A stretch of DNA of 64,000 bases from Zhengitettix transpicula (GCA_037074705.1 CM073593.1:13087001-13151000); one strand, 5' to 3'. Counted from the stretch's first letter, positions 46,598 to 58,554 are shown. The notes: generated by a model not told the origin, from the letters alone. Numbers and translations: made by a program.

Positions 46598-46831
46598 TTC
46601 TAGTGCGAAGAACTGCCATAACTATAAGTTTAAAGGTTCATTGTTTGCTTGTAGCTGTTTATAAAAACAAATACATAAAAAAAGATAAGTCGTAAATTTC
46701 TTTGCCATTGCCAGCATAACTTGTGAAAAATTATCAGATGGTAATTAAGGGTTCATTTGTGCAAAAAAAATTATCATGACTAGAAAAATATATTTGGTAT
46801 AACTTATAAATAAAGGTGCTGTACAAAGCGT
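46598..46831. repeat. Duplicated segment A, copy 1
   Basis: Direct repeat of 47581-47831. Shared blocks include CTAGTGCGAAGAACTGCCAT, AATTTCTTTGCCATTRCCAG and AAATAAAGGTGCTGTAC. The second copy has an extra 20-odd bases (AATAGTCATTCACAGTTCTG). Copy 1 leads straight into segment B. Confidence 0.9.
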
Positions 46832-46875
46832 ATTATTATTAATTGTAATACTCATTTACCAGAATTATTTTTCAG

Positions 46876-47079
46876 ATGTTTCGTTTTCTTTTAGGAGCTG
46901 TTCAGGTTGGACGGAGGATAAAACGTCGTAAAATTAATTTAAGAAACAATTTTCTCATTAAAGCCCTATATCTATTTATTAAGATTTTTGTTGAAATAAG
47001 ATTATTTTTTATCATGATTATGATTTTATGCTTGGCCTTAAGTATCGCATGCATTATGTTTGTTTATGCAGATAATTAA
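46876..47079 (+). CDS. Unrecognised 67-codon frame in segment B
   Basis: Starts with ATG directly after a conserved acceptor-like CATTTACCAGAATTATTTTT-CAG string. It encodes a basic N-terminal third (VGRRIKRRKINLRNN) followed by a strongly hydrophobic stretch (LFFIMIMILCLALSIACIMF), so it would be a small membrane peptide or a chance frame in T-rich DNA. In the second copy (50407 onward) the frame breaks after about 35 codons. Two of the first three differences between copies are synonymous, but the later part is frameshifted, so there is no clear constraint. Confidence 0.15.
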   Translation: MFRFLLGAVQVGRRIKRRKINLRNNFLIKALYLFIKIFVEIRLFFIMIMILCLALSIACIMFVYADN

Positions 47080-47462
47080 CTTTCTTGTGATTTTTTCAAA
47101 ATTTTTATGAATGTTTTCCATTTTATTAAAATATATTTCTGACAAATTTGGCTGGTTTATTCATTTATAATTCAATGAAGACAGATAAATTTAACTACTT
47201 ATCTTTTACCACTTTCTTTTTCATAATATTAAAGCACGATATTTATTTATTTATTTATATGAAGGTTAATTTACTTCATAATATGTTATAGACAATTGAT
47301 TTTCTTCCTATTACTACCTTCAGTGTTCCAAGCTTACGGAAGCTGAAGTATGGCTTCAATTATAATTAATTAATAATGAGGCCGTTTCGCATAATAGATA
47401 CTGGGTTGAGAAAATATAATATTACAATACGCGAATATATATGCATATACATATATATATAT

Positions 47463-47573
47463 ATATATATATATTGTAATAATTACTAATGAAAGAATGA
47501 TAAATAAAACGTTAATGCATCAACTTAAATAGGTTATTTAAATTTTAAACGAATGGGTATTTAAGAACCATTA
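47463..47573 (-). mobile_element. Fragment of an LTR-like element (3' end of L6 type)
   Basis: Minus-strand end ...ATTATTACAA next to a TA run, matching 51001-51085, where it continues into complete copy L6. Here it is cut off by the junction of the tandem duplication. Confidence 0.6.
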
Positions 47574-47580
47574 AGAAATT

Positions 47581-47831
47581 TGCTAGTGCGAAGAACTGCC
47601 ATAATAGTCATTCACAGTTCTGAATGAGTTTAAAGGTTCTTTGTTGATTGTAGATGTTTATAAAAACAAATACATAAAAAAAGATATATCGTAAATTTCT
47701 TTGCCATTACCAGCATAACTTGTGAAAAATTATCAGATGGTAATAAGGGTTCATTTGTGCAAAATTTTTTTATCATGACTAGAAAAATATATTTGGTATA
47801 ATTTCTAAATAAAGGTGCTGTACGAAGCGTA
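47581..47831. repeat. Duplicated segment A, copy 2
   Basis: Direct repeat of 46598-46831, beginning right after the first A-B unit. Followed not by segment B but by about 2.5 kb of other sequence. Confidence 0.9.
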
Positions 47832-50361
47832 AATTTAATGGATAAAGCGGAGAATTTTATAGACTTTTTTTATGAACATTAATCAATTTCGTTAACATTT
47901 GTGTAACCCATGTATAGGTGCACTTTTACTCATTTAAACTCAAATTTATCTATAATTAAGAATTTCACTGTATTATATTCTGAAACCCTCCAGGCCTTTA
48001 CATGCAGATAAAAGCGTACAGACAGGAAAATTATTTGAGATGGCATTCAAAGGAGGCAACTACGCGGCGGAGGTATATTTCTCCCCGTCTCACAGTTATT
48101 TCCTCCTTTCATAACTCTCTTCAACGTCAGTAGAATCCAGAAGATGTGATCAAAAGATTTCAAGAAGTAACATGCATAATAATTACATCCTGAATTCTTT
48201 CTTTCTGATGTCCAACTGAGTTAAACACATGAACTGTTACAAATATAAAGTCTTATAGACTGGAAAAACGAGACCGTAGATGAACCGGTCTATTTACCTA
48301 CGAACATATAATTTGCTTCCAAAACAATCATTTTCGAAATGGATAAATGTGCTTTCAATCCGAAAGCAGCAAACGTACTTGAGTATGAAAATTTTGTTCA
48401 ACACGTTTAATGTTCCGCCATATAGCTATATTGTGAAATGTATTTGCGTTTTATTTGAATCATTTTATATCATACAATATTTTATTCATGCCTGTAGAAA
48501 ATTATTTTATTCATTAAACATTCATTTTTTTCCTGTTATGAGTGACATTAATATTTTCAAATGAAAAGGAACAATAATAAGTGATTATATAAATACCACA
48601 CATTTCTTTAAGTGCTAAGAAAATTCTTGTGAGATTATCAACTGAAATGAGCAGTTGTGTCACTCTAGGGTCTTGTGTTTTCAGTTTTCTTAGCACCTGA
48701 AGAAAGGAACAAGATTTACAAAAAAGTCGAATGGTATTTTCATCATCACTCTTCTTTTTGTCTGTATTTGGCTATTTTATATCATTAATAATTTTCAACG
48801 GAAATATACGGACGTATATTTTTCATTTTGAAGGAGCACAAGTTTTTTTTATAAATTTTTTTAGTTCACTTTAAACGTTACTAATGGACATCGCTCTCAG
48901 GAAATTAATCAAATACAAGGAAATTGTTATAGATCCGTAGTTAATAATTCAAATGAATTTCCGACTCTCCTCTAAATCCCCATTCTTGGTTTTAAAAACG
49001 GAATTCTGTGTATTCTATGCGGTACAATGAGGCTGAATAGATACAAATATAAAAATTAATTTAAATTTGTTCGACCGCTTTCAAGTTAATCCATTCAAAT
49101 TGGTTAACAATAATTTTTTGCAGATGGTGATAATCATAAAACATATCTTCTAAATTGGAAGTACGTTTTTGAAACCAAAAGTACGTATTGTTCGATGACA
49201 TTAGAACAGTTGTTGAAGTCTCTAACAGGTGCCCATTTTGTGTTAAGTCTAGCCTTATTTAGATGTATTTGTATGGAGTTTGAACTGTTCCAACCACCGG
49301 CACCGGCACCCATCTGGTATGCGGTATCAGTCAATGACCCACTTGGACGCGAGGGAATCTCATTAAGGTTCCATTCCCATTATCCACTGCAAACAATTAC
49401 TCCCGCCTAATATGAAAGCGCTATTTTGATCGTATTTGGAGCTCTCCAATACTCTAGTTGACTGGTTATTTTGTTTCATTCATTAAAGCCTCCTCAAACA
49501 GTTTTTTTGACGTGTTTGCCGAAACGAATTGATTCTGCTGCACAAACTCTGTGCACGTTACATTGGTAGGAATATTGTACTAGGATGTGCCATTCTGGAA
49601 ATCTCATATATGAAACGACGCCGAATTAAAATAAGAGTAGCCAGCTTTTGGAAATAAAATTTATCGCTACAAGTTAAAAGATGTAATTAAAAAAATATTT
49701 TTAAAAATAATCGGTAAGCCATTGTTGTAAAAATTATATAAATTATATTACAATTTTTTTTACAATTCGATTCGAGTCCGATAAATTATCATGATAACTA
49801 ATAAATTTGTTATGCCCACTATATTACGAATTTTTGATTATTAATACTTACGTTTATACAAAAAAGACTTTAGTGAAAGAATAAATTTCCGATATTATCA
49901 TTGTATAAATTTAAAAAGAAAAGATACTACATTCAATTCCTGTAGTAAAATATAAAACTATTGTGAATAATAACGCAAAATTAATTACTTCCTACATTCC
50001 TATTAAATACTACTTATATAAAGAAATGACGCTAAATTAAATTTAGTAGCGGTGGAATATTATTCCATATAATAAAATTTTACATATTAGAAATTTAACG
50101 TTAATTCTAATGAAAAAAAGCTTCCGTAGCAACAGACCATAAACAGATAACTGAAACGTTTAATCGGCAAAATCCCTTTTTAATTGTTATTATTAAAAGT
50201 TACTTTCAGCCTAATCTCATATGTTACCCTGAATGAATCAACTATTCAAAGTTATAGAAATTTTAACAAAATAAAAAATCTGAACATAATATTTATAAGA
50301 AAATTTATTGAACGTTGTTTACAATTTATTTCTTGAAGTACTTATAATATTATATTGTAAC
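47832..50361. other. 2.5 kb sequence inserted between duplicated segments
   Basis: Interrupts the second A-B unit: copy 1 passes from AAGCGTA to TTATTAATTGTAATACTC without a break, while here 2.5 kb intervene. No terminal inverted repeat or clear target duplication was found. Inside is a Penelope-derived inverted unit (48560-48780) and otherwise AT-rich DNA with short frames (48280-48564, 94 codons, unrecognised). Confidence 0.5.
48560..48780. mobile_element. Penelope-derived inverted-repeat unit
   Basis: Arms around 48570-48635 and 48684-48770 are inverted relatives: AAATACCACACATTTCTTTA and AGTGCTAAGAAAA on the left, TTCTTAGCACCTGAAGAAAG and GAATGGTATTTTCATCATCA on the right. The right arm keeps CTGAAGA (48697-48703), but the GAAAC box has become GTCGAAT. 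It is a sister of the unit at 18005-18225. Confidence 0.55.
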
Positions 50362-50963
50362 ACTTTTTATTAATTGTAATACTCATTTACCAGAATTATT
50401 TTTCAGATGTTTCGTTTTCTTTTAGGAGCTGTTCAAGTTGGACGTAGGATAAAACGTAGTAAAATTAATTTAAGAAACAATTTTCTCATTATAGCCCGTA
50501 TATATATTTATTTATAATATTGTTAAAATAAGATAATTTTTTATCATGATTATGATTTTATGCTTGGCCTTAAATATCGCATGCATTATGTTTGTTTCTG
50601 CAGATAGTAAACTTTCTTGTGATTTTTTAAAAATTTTTATGAATGTTTTCCATTGTATTAAAATATATTTATGACAAATTTGGCTGGTTTATTCATTTAT
50701 AATTCAATGAAGACAGATAAATTTAACTACTTATCTTTTACTACCTTCTTTTTCATAATATTAAAGCACAATATTTATTTATTTGAAGGTTAACTTACTT
50801 AATAATATGTTATAGACAATTGATTTTCTTCCTAGTGTCCAGTGTTCCAAACTTACGGAAGTTGAAGTATGGCTTCAATTATAGCTAGTATGTCTGAGAT
50901 AACTAATAATGAGGCCGTTTCGCATCATAGACTGGGTAGAGAAAATATAATATTACAATACAA

Positions 50964-51007
<44 letters not shown>

Positions 51008-51085
51008 TTACTAATGAAAGAATAATAAAGAAAACATTAATGCATCAAATAGGTTATTTAAATTTTAAACGAAAGGGTATTTAAT
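50362..51085. repeat. Duplicated segment B, copy 2
   Basis: Direct copy of 46832-47573. The duplicated stretch runs through a (TA)n tract (about 50966-51001) into the first 85 bp of LTR-like copy L6, which here continues complete. Confidence 0.9.
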
Positions 51086-52024
51086 AATGTTTAAGGTTTT
51101 AAATAAATAAACAAATTGATTTATCAATGCACAAATATTTAAATTTACAAATGTTATTCAATGAATTTTACAACAGTTACCACGTAATTAAGTTTGCTAT
51201 TATTTATTAATGTTTCAAATCAAAATTTACTCTCTTTCAAGGTCTTTACTGGGCCTTTAAATAAAGAAAATATTTGTTAACAACCCAATCTATGAAGCTA
51301 TTATCGACTTCCATGTATTATTTGCAATGCAAAAATAAAATGTTAGCTTTAACGATATACGAAAACCAAAATCTGACAATAATTACGTTTACAAAATGGT
51401 GTACAAATATGAACTTAGTGAAATTGTAACTTACAATTTCTGGAAATCGGGGTAATTTGGCTCGTTCAATACACTTACACACCCATTACACTTTATAATA
51501 GGCCATTTTAACACTGACTCTAATTATCACTGTTGGTTTGACAAAAATTTGGCTTTACACTGCAATATCTCGACGACGACTTTACTCTGCAATAATTCAA
51601 CAATTTTATTCTGCAATCTATCAACGAAGATTTTTCACAGCTATATCTCCTCAACAACTTTTCTCTGTTATGCGTTGGCGACGACTCCTTTACTATATCT
51701 CGACCACTTTACTCTGCAATCCAACGAAAACTTTATGTTCTGCTATCCCTCCACGAAGATTTCACACAGTTATATCCCCTTAACAACTTTTCTCTGCTAT
51801 ACTTTTGCGACGAATCCTTTGCCAAAATTCAACAAATGGTTTTCCCTACTATGCTTTGGTGACGACTGGCTACACCACGCTCTAGAAAGAACCAACAGCC
51901 TACAATACCTTGAACCTGTGGCATTATTGTCCGTTCTTATGTGCAACTTGTATGTTTTCTGCCAATAACAATTCGAGTTCATATTTTCTAATTATTATTT
52001 AATAATTGCCTTTTAATTACCACA
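51002..52024 (-). mobile_element. LTR-like element, copy L6
   Basis: On the minus strand it starts TGTGGTAATTAAAAGGC at 52024 beside TATATATA and ends ...ATTATTAA at the TA tract. Family blocks: AAAGGCCCAGTAAAGACCTT (51259-51240) preceded by TTTCTTTATTT, and a donor-like GTAAGTTA near 51428. Its 5' part is rich in a 127-129-bp tandem duplication (51580-51830), which gives rise to two overlapping frames of 81 and 139 codons that I take as repeat-derived. It is closest to L2/L3 in the segment next to the 3' end. Confidence 0.6.
51580..51832. repeat. Tandem duplication inside L6, period ~128 bp
   Basis: Two diverged copies, with CTTTACTCTGCAAT at 51580 and 51707 and AACTTTTCTCTG at 51656 and 51785. 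Each unit also has a TCAACGAAGATTT or CCACGAAGATTT block and a GCGACGA block. Short CGACGA/CTGCAAT motifs recur at smaller spacing. Confidence 0.8.
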
Positions 52025-55000
52025 ATATATATATGCCAATTCAGACTTACATGTTGTCAAATTTTTATGTGTCTTCATAGTCGATTTTTGCTATAAACGT
52101 TTGATGAATTTGTTGGTTGTTAATATTTTCATATGATACATATATTTAAATTGAAATTTTTTGTCACATTTTGAATATGTCTTCACGATTATGAGTTTAA
52201 CTTATTCATGGACGAATCTGTTCAAAAAATTAGTCTCAGAAACGTCAGACAAAAAAGCCAGCAGGTCAGATCCATGTAATTGACAACGTGCAGAAATTAC
52301 CATTTTGTTTTGTCAAATGTCATAATAGCTTATATTTTTTTTTTGTTAAACTGGGAAAAAATGGTAGGTTGTGAAGATATCTTGAGTGGATGAGTATAGC
52401 GGGTTGCCTTGTGTACACAGAGGTCTGCACGTAGGCACCATCGCGTTGTTGGATCAAGGGGGTTACATCCAGCCAGTCTTGTGAGCGAACGTCTTTTATT
52501 GGCGCTGTGTTTGCTTCTCTTTCATTTCGAGAGGAGAAGCCTGTTTACCGTCCTTCGCCGCGGACTGACTGTGCTTCGCAAACAGTCCTCGCCCAAGACG
52601 CACTAAACCTTATTTTCGACCGTTATTATAAATTCATGAGCTCGGAATCTTCAAACGAGTCAACAGTCTAATCCTTCTGGTCGCTGAGTAAATATTTAAC
52701 TCCCACTCGTTTCATTTATTCATAATTTGTTGAGTAAAAAATTAAATACCATCACAAGTGCCGAGCGATATCTGCGGTAAAGTGTCGTCTGATTAGTCTA
52801 AAAATTAAATAAATAGGTTTAAGGCAGTAAATGAATTTATCTGATTAAAAAATAAACTTATTGAATTATTATTATTATTGCCATTAAATGTAAGAATTAT
52901 AACCAAATTTTCTCGGAATAAGTAGTCTATCTTCTAAAGTTATGAAACCTACTTGAGAATCTACTGTTAATCTACTCCGAAGTGTCTAATTATTTCCAAT
53001 GTTTCCCAAAAGGTGTCCAGTAGGAGAAAATTTCAAACCGCCTGAAGTTATTCTTAAATCGTCCAGATAATATAAACATTTTCTAGGCAACTAGAGCTGG
53101 CTTGATTTTGTATTTCCTTGACGGTTGTGCCAAAATAGGTTAGCTGAGCCTCAAAGGGATGTTCCAGCAGCGCTACTTCATCACTCCATATAAATTATTT
53201 TCCTTACATAACCAGAGAAAATGCAGATGTTTCAATGAGATTCTAGACAACGTTTGAGCCCAAATAAATATAGAATGAATGAAATATTTTTTGTTTTACT
53301 TCGCTGTCAATTAATTATAGAATGTAAGTTTTTGATGAATAAGCCTTAGACTTTTCACATATTTTAGTAAATATGATTACATAATTATTTGGAATGTTTA
53401 AATTAATCAATCAGTGGTGTAAAAACTCAAGTCTTTAACATTTTCTGAAAGACCAACAAAATCTGTGTATGAATACTAGTAGAAAATTAATGACACGAAA
53501 AATTAATAAAACGTTTAACAAAAATCAACATGTAGTCAAGTAACTGCTAATACTTGAAATTTTTAAGCATCTTCAAAGTTTTCTGCATTTTTCATTTGTA
53601 TTTTTATATAGGAACAACAGCATTCATGATCTGCTCTAACAGTTAACTTGTCGCCTTCAATTATATTCTTTCCATATAAAATTAAATTTATAAATGGTTA
53701 CTTCGAACGAGATGAGGTTATATTAATTTTAGCGTTTAATTTAAATTACACTCAACAATATTAAAAAGGCCTAAATAAATTATAATGTTTGTATTGATCA
53801 ACATATACATGTTGAACAGTAGAAAAATGAAATACGGAATAATATGTAAGCTCTTAAATTACCAATTTATAGAGGAAAACCTTAACCCTTGTATTATCTA
53901 AATATTACAACTTGTTGAATGTTTAAAAAGTTTGGATAATTTTATTACTTGGAGTAAAATAAATATATGCAGTAATATCGTCCTATTACTCAATACAAAT
54001 TGAGTCACACTTCAAACGTGGTCGCATTTCAACGCAAGCCTGTGTAAAATGATATTTGTGCAACGAATGAAACGTTATTCATCAAAAACCCGTTTCACCC
54101 ATACTTCCAGTCTGTAATCTGGTTACAGGCACGTTAATTGTAGTCGTTGCTATAGAAACACGGCTTGATTGAAACGACCTAATTATAGCTTCGCTTGGCA
54201 CCCATCCAATTAGAAGCGTTGCGCATATTGAGTATCGCTACGTGCTGAATAAAGATTAAAGAGTGGCGAAATTAGTGTTAACGTGAACGGAGTTTTGCTT
54301 GTCTCCGTATCTCAAGTTATCAATATTCGCATAAAATGATACGCAGAGTGATCAAAGAGTTCCGTGAAGTAATGAGGAAAAGTCTGTAAACATATTTAAG
54401 TGTGAAAATTTCGAACCTTAGTTCTTAAACCTGCAAGTAAATGACTAAGAAACTATATAGCAATATAGGCAATATTAATGTAGAGTTATATCCAATCCGA
54501 TGATTATTTATCTGATACAGATATGGTCTTTGAAGTTAAAATAAGTATAGTACTTTTGTTTATATAATTATTAACAGCCCTGGTTAACAGTGAAATTAAA
54601 ATACAGTAATAATTTTGATGTGTATTTATTAGGAAGAGATTTCGGTTAAAGCCACGATGAACTTTATTGTTATAATTTTTACATTCATTGATACAAAATA
54701 TTAAAGTTATTTTATTCAGCATAAAGTAATATAGCGTACGTGCTAAAAGTCAAAGATCAAAATAAGGTGAAACTCAATAACTTTTAGTTTATATTGTTTA
54801 ATGTAGCATAGTATGACTGTGCAGACAGAGCCCAGGACCCTTCACAGTACCAAGACTAACTATCACAGTGACTCCAGAGGGGGTCCCAAGTGATGAACCA
54901 CTTTTTAGAAGGCGGAGAACCAATCAAAAGGTCAAATGATCTTTAGTGAGGGCCCTTAAAACAGTTTAACACACGGTTTATACAGCGTTTTCATCATAAC

Positions 55001-56689
55001 GTAACACCAGACGAAAAGTGTTCACGTTTTTTCTCCATCCGATACTGGCATCTTTCCGGAAGGAATTTGCCTCTGAAAAACTACCAATGTCTTGTCGAAT
55101 TCATACCACCTGGAATCGATAATGTATTGCGTTCCAAATTAGGACTAACAGGCTATTAAATAGTTGGTCATAATGTTTGGCTCATGACTCTAGATTGTTA
55201 ATCTTAAATAAATTTACTATAATACTTCTCATAAAAATCGCTACTAAAAATTAATTTACTTATTTCTAATTTCATTAATTAATTCGGATAGTTATGTCAC
55301 TTAATTTGATAAGGTTGAGTTTCCCAATTTTTTCTATTGGCTTAAAATAATATAAATTTAATATTAATATGATTAAAATTAATGTGATGAATTTATGTTG
55401 AAAATAGTAGAAAACATATTTTATAATTGCAATTACTGACACAAGTTCTTTAAGTCATGGAAAAATAAATCACAAAACTCTTCTTATGGCCTATAGTCCG
55501 TTCGATCGTAAAATGTAATGAACGAACAATTAGGAAAAACTTTACCCTAGTTGTTTGGGATAGGTTTTGCTGGCTTATCTCGATTCGGCTGAATTTCTAA
55601 TTCGCTGAATGCAGAATAGTCTCCATATTCTCCAGCATTTTATTGCTTGTAACACGACTTGAACCGCAGCAAGGTCGTGTGTGTGTGTGGATTTCTGTGA
55701 GCGCCGGGACGTCTGGGCTAGGCGACCCCAGCTCCATAAACTGTGCGGGGACTAAATGAACTACACTAGCGCCGTGCGTTCTTCTGCTAATGAGAGCACT
55801 TAACTTTAAGCGCGACAGTAATGGCGGTCGGAACGGGCCGGAGAACGAATTTTAGGAGGAGAAGACGCGTTATGCGCCCCTTTCTGTCTGAAGCACACAG
55901 TCAGCCACGTTTCACAATGAATGTGTGCACACCGCTCACGATTGGAACTCTGCAATTTCCCTTCCACATGTAGCTCAGTCCTGTCAAAAGGGTTCGAGAA
56001 CCTCGTAAGAGGGTCACCCAACATTGCGGATTGTCATCTTCTGGTAACGAAACCGTCTGTTTTTAATTAGCTCCTAATAATAGGAACGATTCTTTCATAC
56101 ATTTGAAAATTAATTGATAACAAATTTTTTACAGATCAAGGTACTGTTAGCTGACATCTACATATGTTTATTTATTAAACTCTGAATCAACAACATACAT
56201 CGCGCGTCTAAGGAATGTTACAAATCCTACAAAATCCGTGTAAAACAAAATCTTTCACAATCATATACTATAATGTGCTGACATTTGATTTGTATTCTAC
56301 AGTAAAATTTACATCTTCGTTTATAATTTCACCTTGCTGTCAATTTAATAATATAATTACATTGTCCCGTAGTTTTCATATGAGTCACAAGAAATAAAAA
56401 GTCATCATTCTTTAAACCAATTATTTTTTTTAAAAAAAAAGTCGGTAGTGCCCAAAATAAAATAATACTTTTGTCTGCACGTTGCTTATAATCAAATGAT
56501 TTCAGGTTACCTATACTTCTCAAAACTACAGATAAAGTATATGAAAATAATAAATATGAACACTAATTTAATTTGTGAAGTATGATATATTATAAAATTG
56601 CTATTATCCAAAGTAAAATAACAAAATAAATAAGCATAATCTCTAAGAAATCAGAACAAGTTTAATATTAAATATTTACTTGAATTGTT
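52025..56689. other. No gene seen; two GC-richer patches
   Basis: Mostly AT-rich. Patch 52380-52610 contains the inverted repeat GGACTGACTGTGCTTCGCAAACAGTCC and a 65-codon frame. Patch 55640-56040 has a short GT repeat and CpG-rich strings (GCGACAGTAATGGCGGTCGG) with a 72-codon minus frame. Neither shows a known domain or RNA gene. Between them nothing was recognised. Confidence 0.4.
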
Positions 56690-56728
56690 ACATTGGCTTT
56701 GAAATTAATACAAATAAAAAAATACTAC

Positions 56729-56760
56729 GTTCCGTCCGTAATTTGGGACTTTATCAGGTG
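56729..56760 (-). ncRNA. Hammerhead-like core (left, minus)
   Basis: Minus strand CCTGATAAAGTCCCAAATTA then CGGACGGAACGTAGT. GTCC/GGAC can pair as stem II. Boxes are CTGATAA (one change from CTGATGA) and GGAAC (one change from GAAAC), so it is probably inactive. Confidence 0.5.
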
Positions 56761-57073
56761 AAGATAATATAGGGTTGAAAAAGATTATATCTTAATCATA
56801 ATTTTTGTGATAAACTTTTATGCAATGATGATGATGAATTTTTGTATTAATTTGATTCCATAAAGTGCCATTATATTTCACATTTAATTAAATGATTATA
56901 ACTGACACGGAAGCCAAACCAAGCATTTTAAATTTTATTCAAAGTTCCTTTCTATTTTAAACGTCTTTGAAACCTACTAACTGAAGATCTTGAAACTTTA
57001 TAGAAAAAAGTAAGCATAAAGTAGAACATTTTATGACAAATAATTTATTAAGGTCCCACCTTTAATTACGTTC

Positions 57074-57108
57074 ACCTGATGAAACCCACAAATAGGAACG
57101 GAAAGTAG
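57074..57108 (+). ncRNA. Hammerhead-like core (right, plus)
   Basis: ACCTGATGAAACCCACAAAT then AGGAACGGAAAGTAGTGG. CTGATGA (57076-57082) and GAAA (57101-57104) are both intact; stem II is short (CC/GG). It is the inverted partner of the core at 56729-56760. Confidence 0.5.
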
Positions 57109-57155
57109 TGGTTTCCTATTTTTATTCGTTTAAAAGTCAATGTAATCATACGTAA

Positions 57156-58554
57156 ATGTATAATATTAAACCTGTTCTGATTTTTTGACCATTATATTCA
57201 TTTAAAATTGACTGTTGACAAAAGTTCTGAAGATCAACCCTTTCGTAACGCCTATTATCTGGACATACCCGCAACACCATGTAAAGTAAGTTTCATAATA
57301 TACGCCCCTCATTTATTATTAATTTTCTGATTCAATGAATTAATTTTGATTGAATTGTAAGAGTGTTAAATAATATTTTATATCGATTTAAAAAAATATA
57401 TAAATATTTTACTAGTAAAAAATATTAAAATCAATTTTAAAAACAATAAATTACTTATAAAAATACATTAAAATATAAAATGAACTCATTTCTTTGTGAG
57501 AAGTTGTGCTCACTGATGTTGAACACTTTAAATTCAAATATATTTATAAATAATATATTACTTTTATCTTCACGTTACTTCAAATTGAGAGATTCACAAA
57601 TTTACGTCACATACTTTGCGCGAATTTATAGAAGCCATTACTAATATTGTTACTATAGAATTAGTTTATTGGGATCCACCTCGTTAGTGACCTATAGGTT
57701 ACTATTAATTACTCTATATCGTATTAACAACAGACTTTGATCTCAAGCAGTGAATAAATATCCGAAGGCTTGCAAAATTGGTTCTTATAATACGTTCGCG
57801 TTTCCTGATTATGTTCACTAGTATCCCCTACTCAATCAAGTAATGTTAGGATTGGTAAAGGACCCTTCCGTCTCCATTACTCAGAAATCTCCTGCCCCTT
57901 CCCACGGCCTAATATCGTTAGATGATGGCCGATGTTCCCCCCTCAAAGATGCTTTACATACGTGCTATTATAGTGATTACCAGATTAACAGACTACGACG
58001 TCAATAGACCTTGAGTAATTCTGAGATGGGTTTCTTCCAATTGAATCCCTTAGCCAAATTTATAATAATATAGCACTATACATAGAAACGGATAAATTGT
58101 TATTAATACTTGTAACAATACAGAAATTTATGAATAAATTGACCGAATAATTATTCCACTATTTTTATCAAATTTAATTTGACATATGAGCTTGACATTA
58201 TTTTTATATCTGTCACACGAATTTAAAATTCTTCAAACCATTAATTTGGAGCGACTATCAAAAACACGGAATTTTGTTTTTAGTTTGGATAAATTTAAAT
58301 TATAATTACAACTATAGTTTAGATGATGTAAAATACAGATTTTACGATATGGGAAAGCCCTGAGATTCATTTTGGACAATATTAATATATTAAAATTCGT
58401 TATTACTCGAAAAATTATTGGAATAGATTAAATTAACTTTCTATAACTTATATAAAAAATTGATTCTGAAAACAGATATGATGATATTATAAAACAAATG
58501 GTTTTCAGAATTAATTATAGCTTTTTAATTCTTGTTACTTATGTAAAAAATAGG
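57156..58554. other. No gene seen
   Basis: AT-rich. A CCCTGAG string near 58360 recalls the L-family block, but no other family block lies around it. Confidence 0.4.

Larger units (their letters stand above)
46832..47573. repeat. Duplicated segment B, copy 1
   Basis: About 93% similar by eye to 50362-51085. It includes a splice-acceptor-like ATTATTTTTCAG, a small frame, the block ATGAGGCCGTTTCGCATAAT, a TA run, and about 110 bp of the 3' end of an LTR-like element (from TTGTAATAATTACTAATG at 47463). Confidence 0.9.
56690..57155. mobile_element. Penelope-derived element with inverted ends
   Basis: The two ends are about 100-bp inverted relatives. Read outward, each gives TTCACCTGATRAA, CCCAAAT or CCACAAAT, GGAACGT or GGAAAGT, TTTTTATT and AAGYCAATGTAA. 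Each end holds a hammerhead-like core. The 300 bp between them has no coding capacity. This fits a non-autonomous unit made of two oppositely oriented Penelope terminal repeats. Confidence 0.55.

Noticed and set aside
51538..51968. Overlapping 81- and 139-codon frames
   Set aside because: They arise from a tandem duplication in the 5' part of LTR-like copy L6; two frames are open over the same repeat and neither resembles a protein family.
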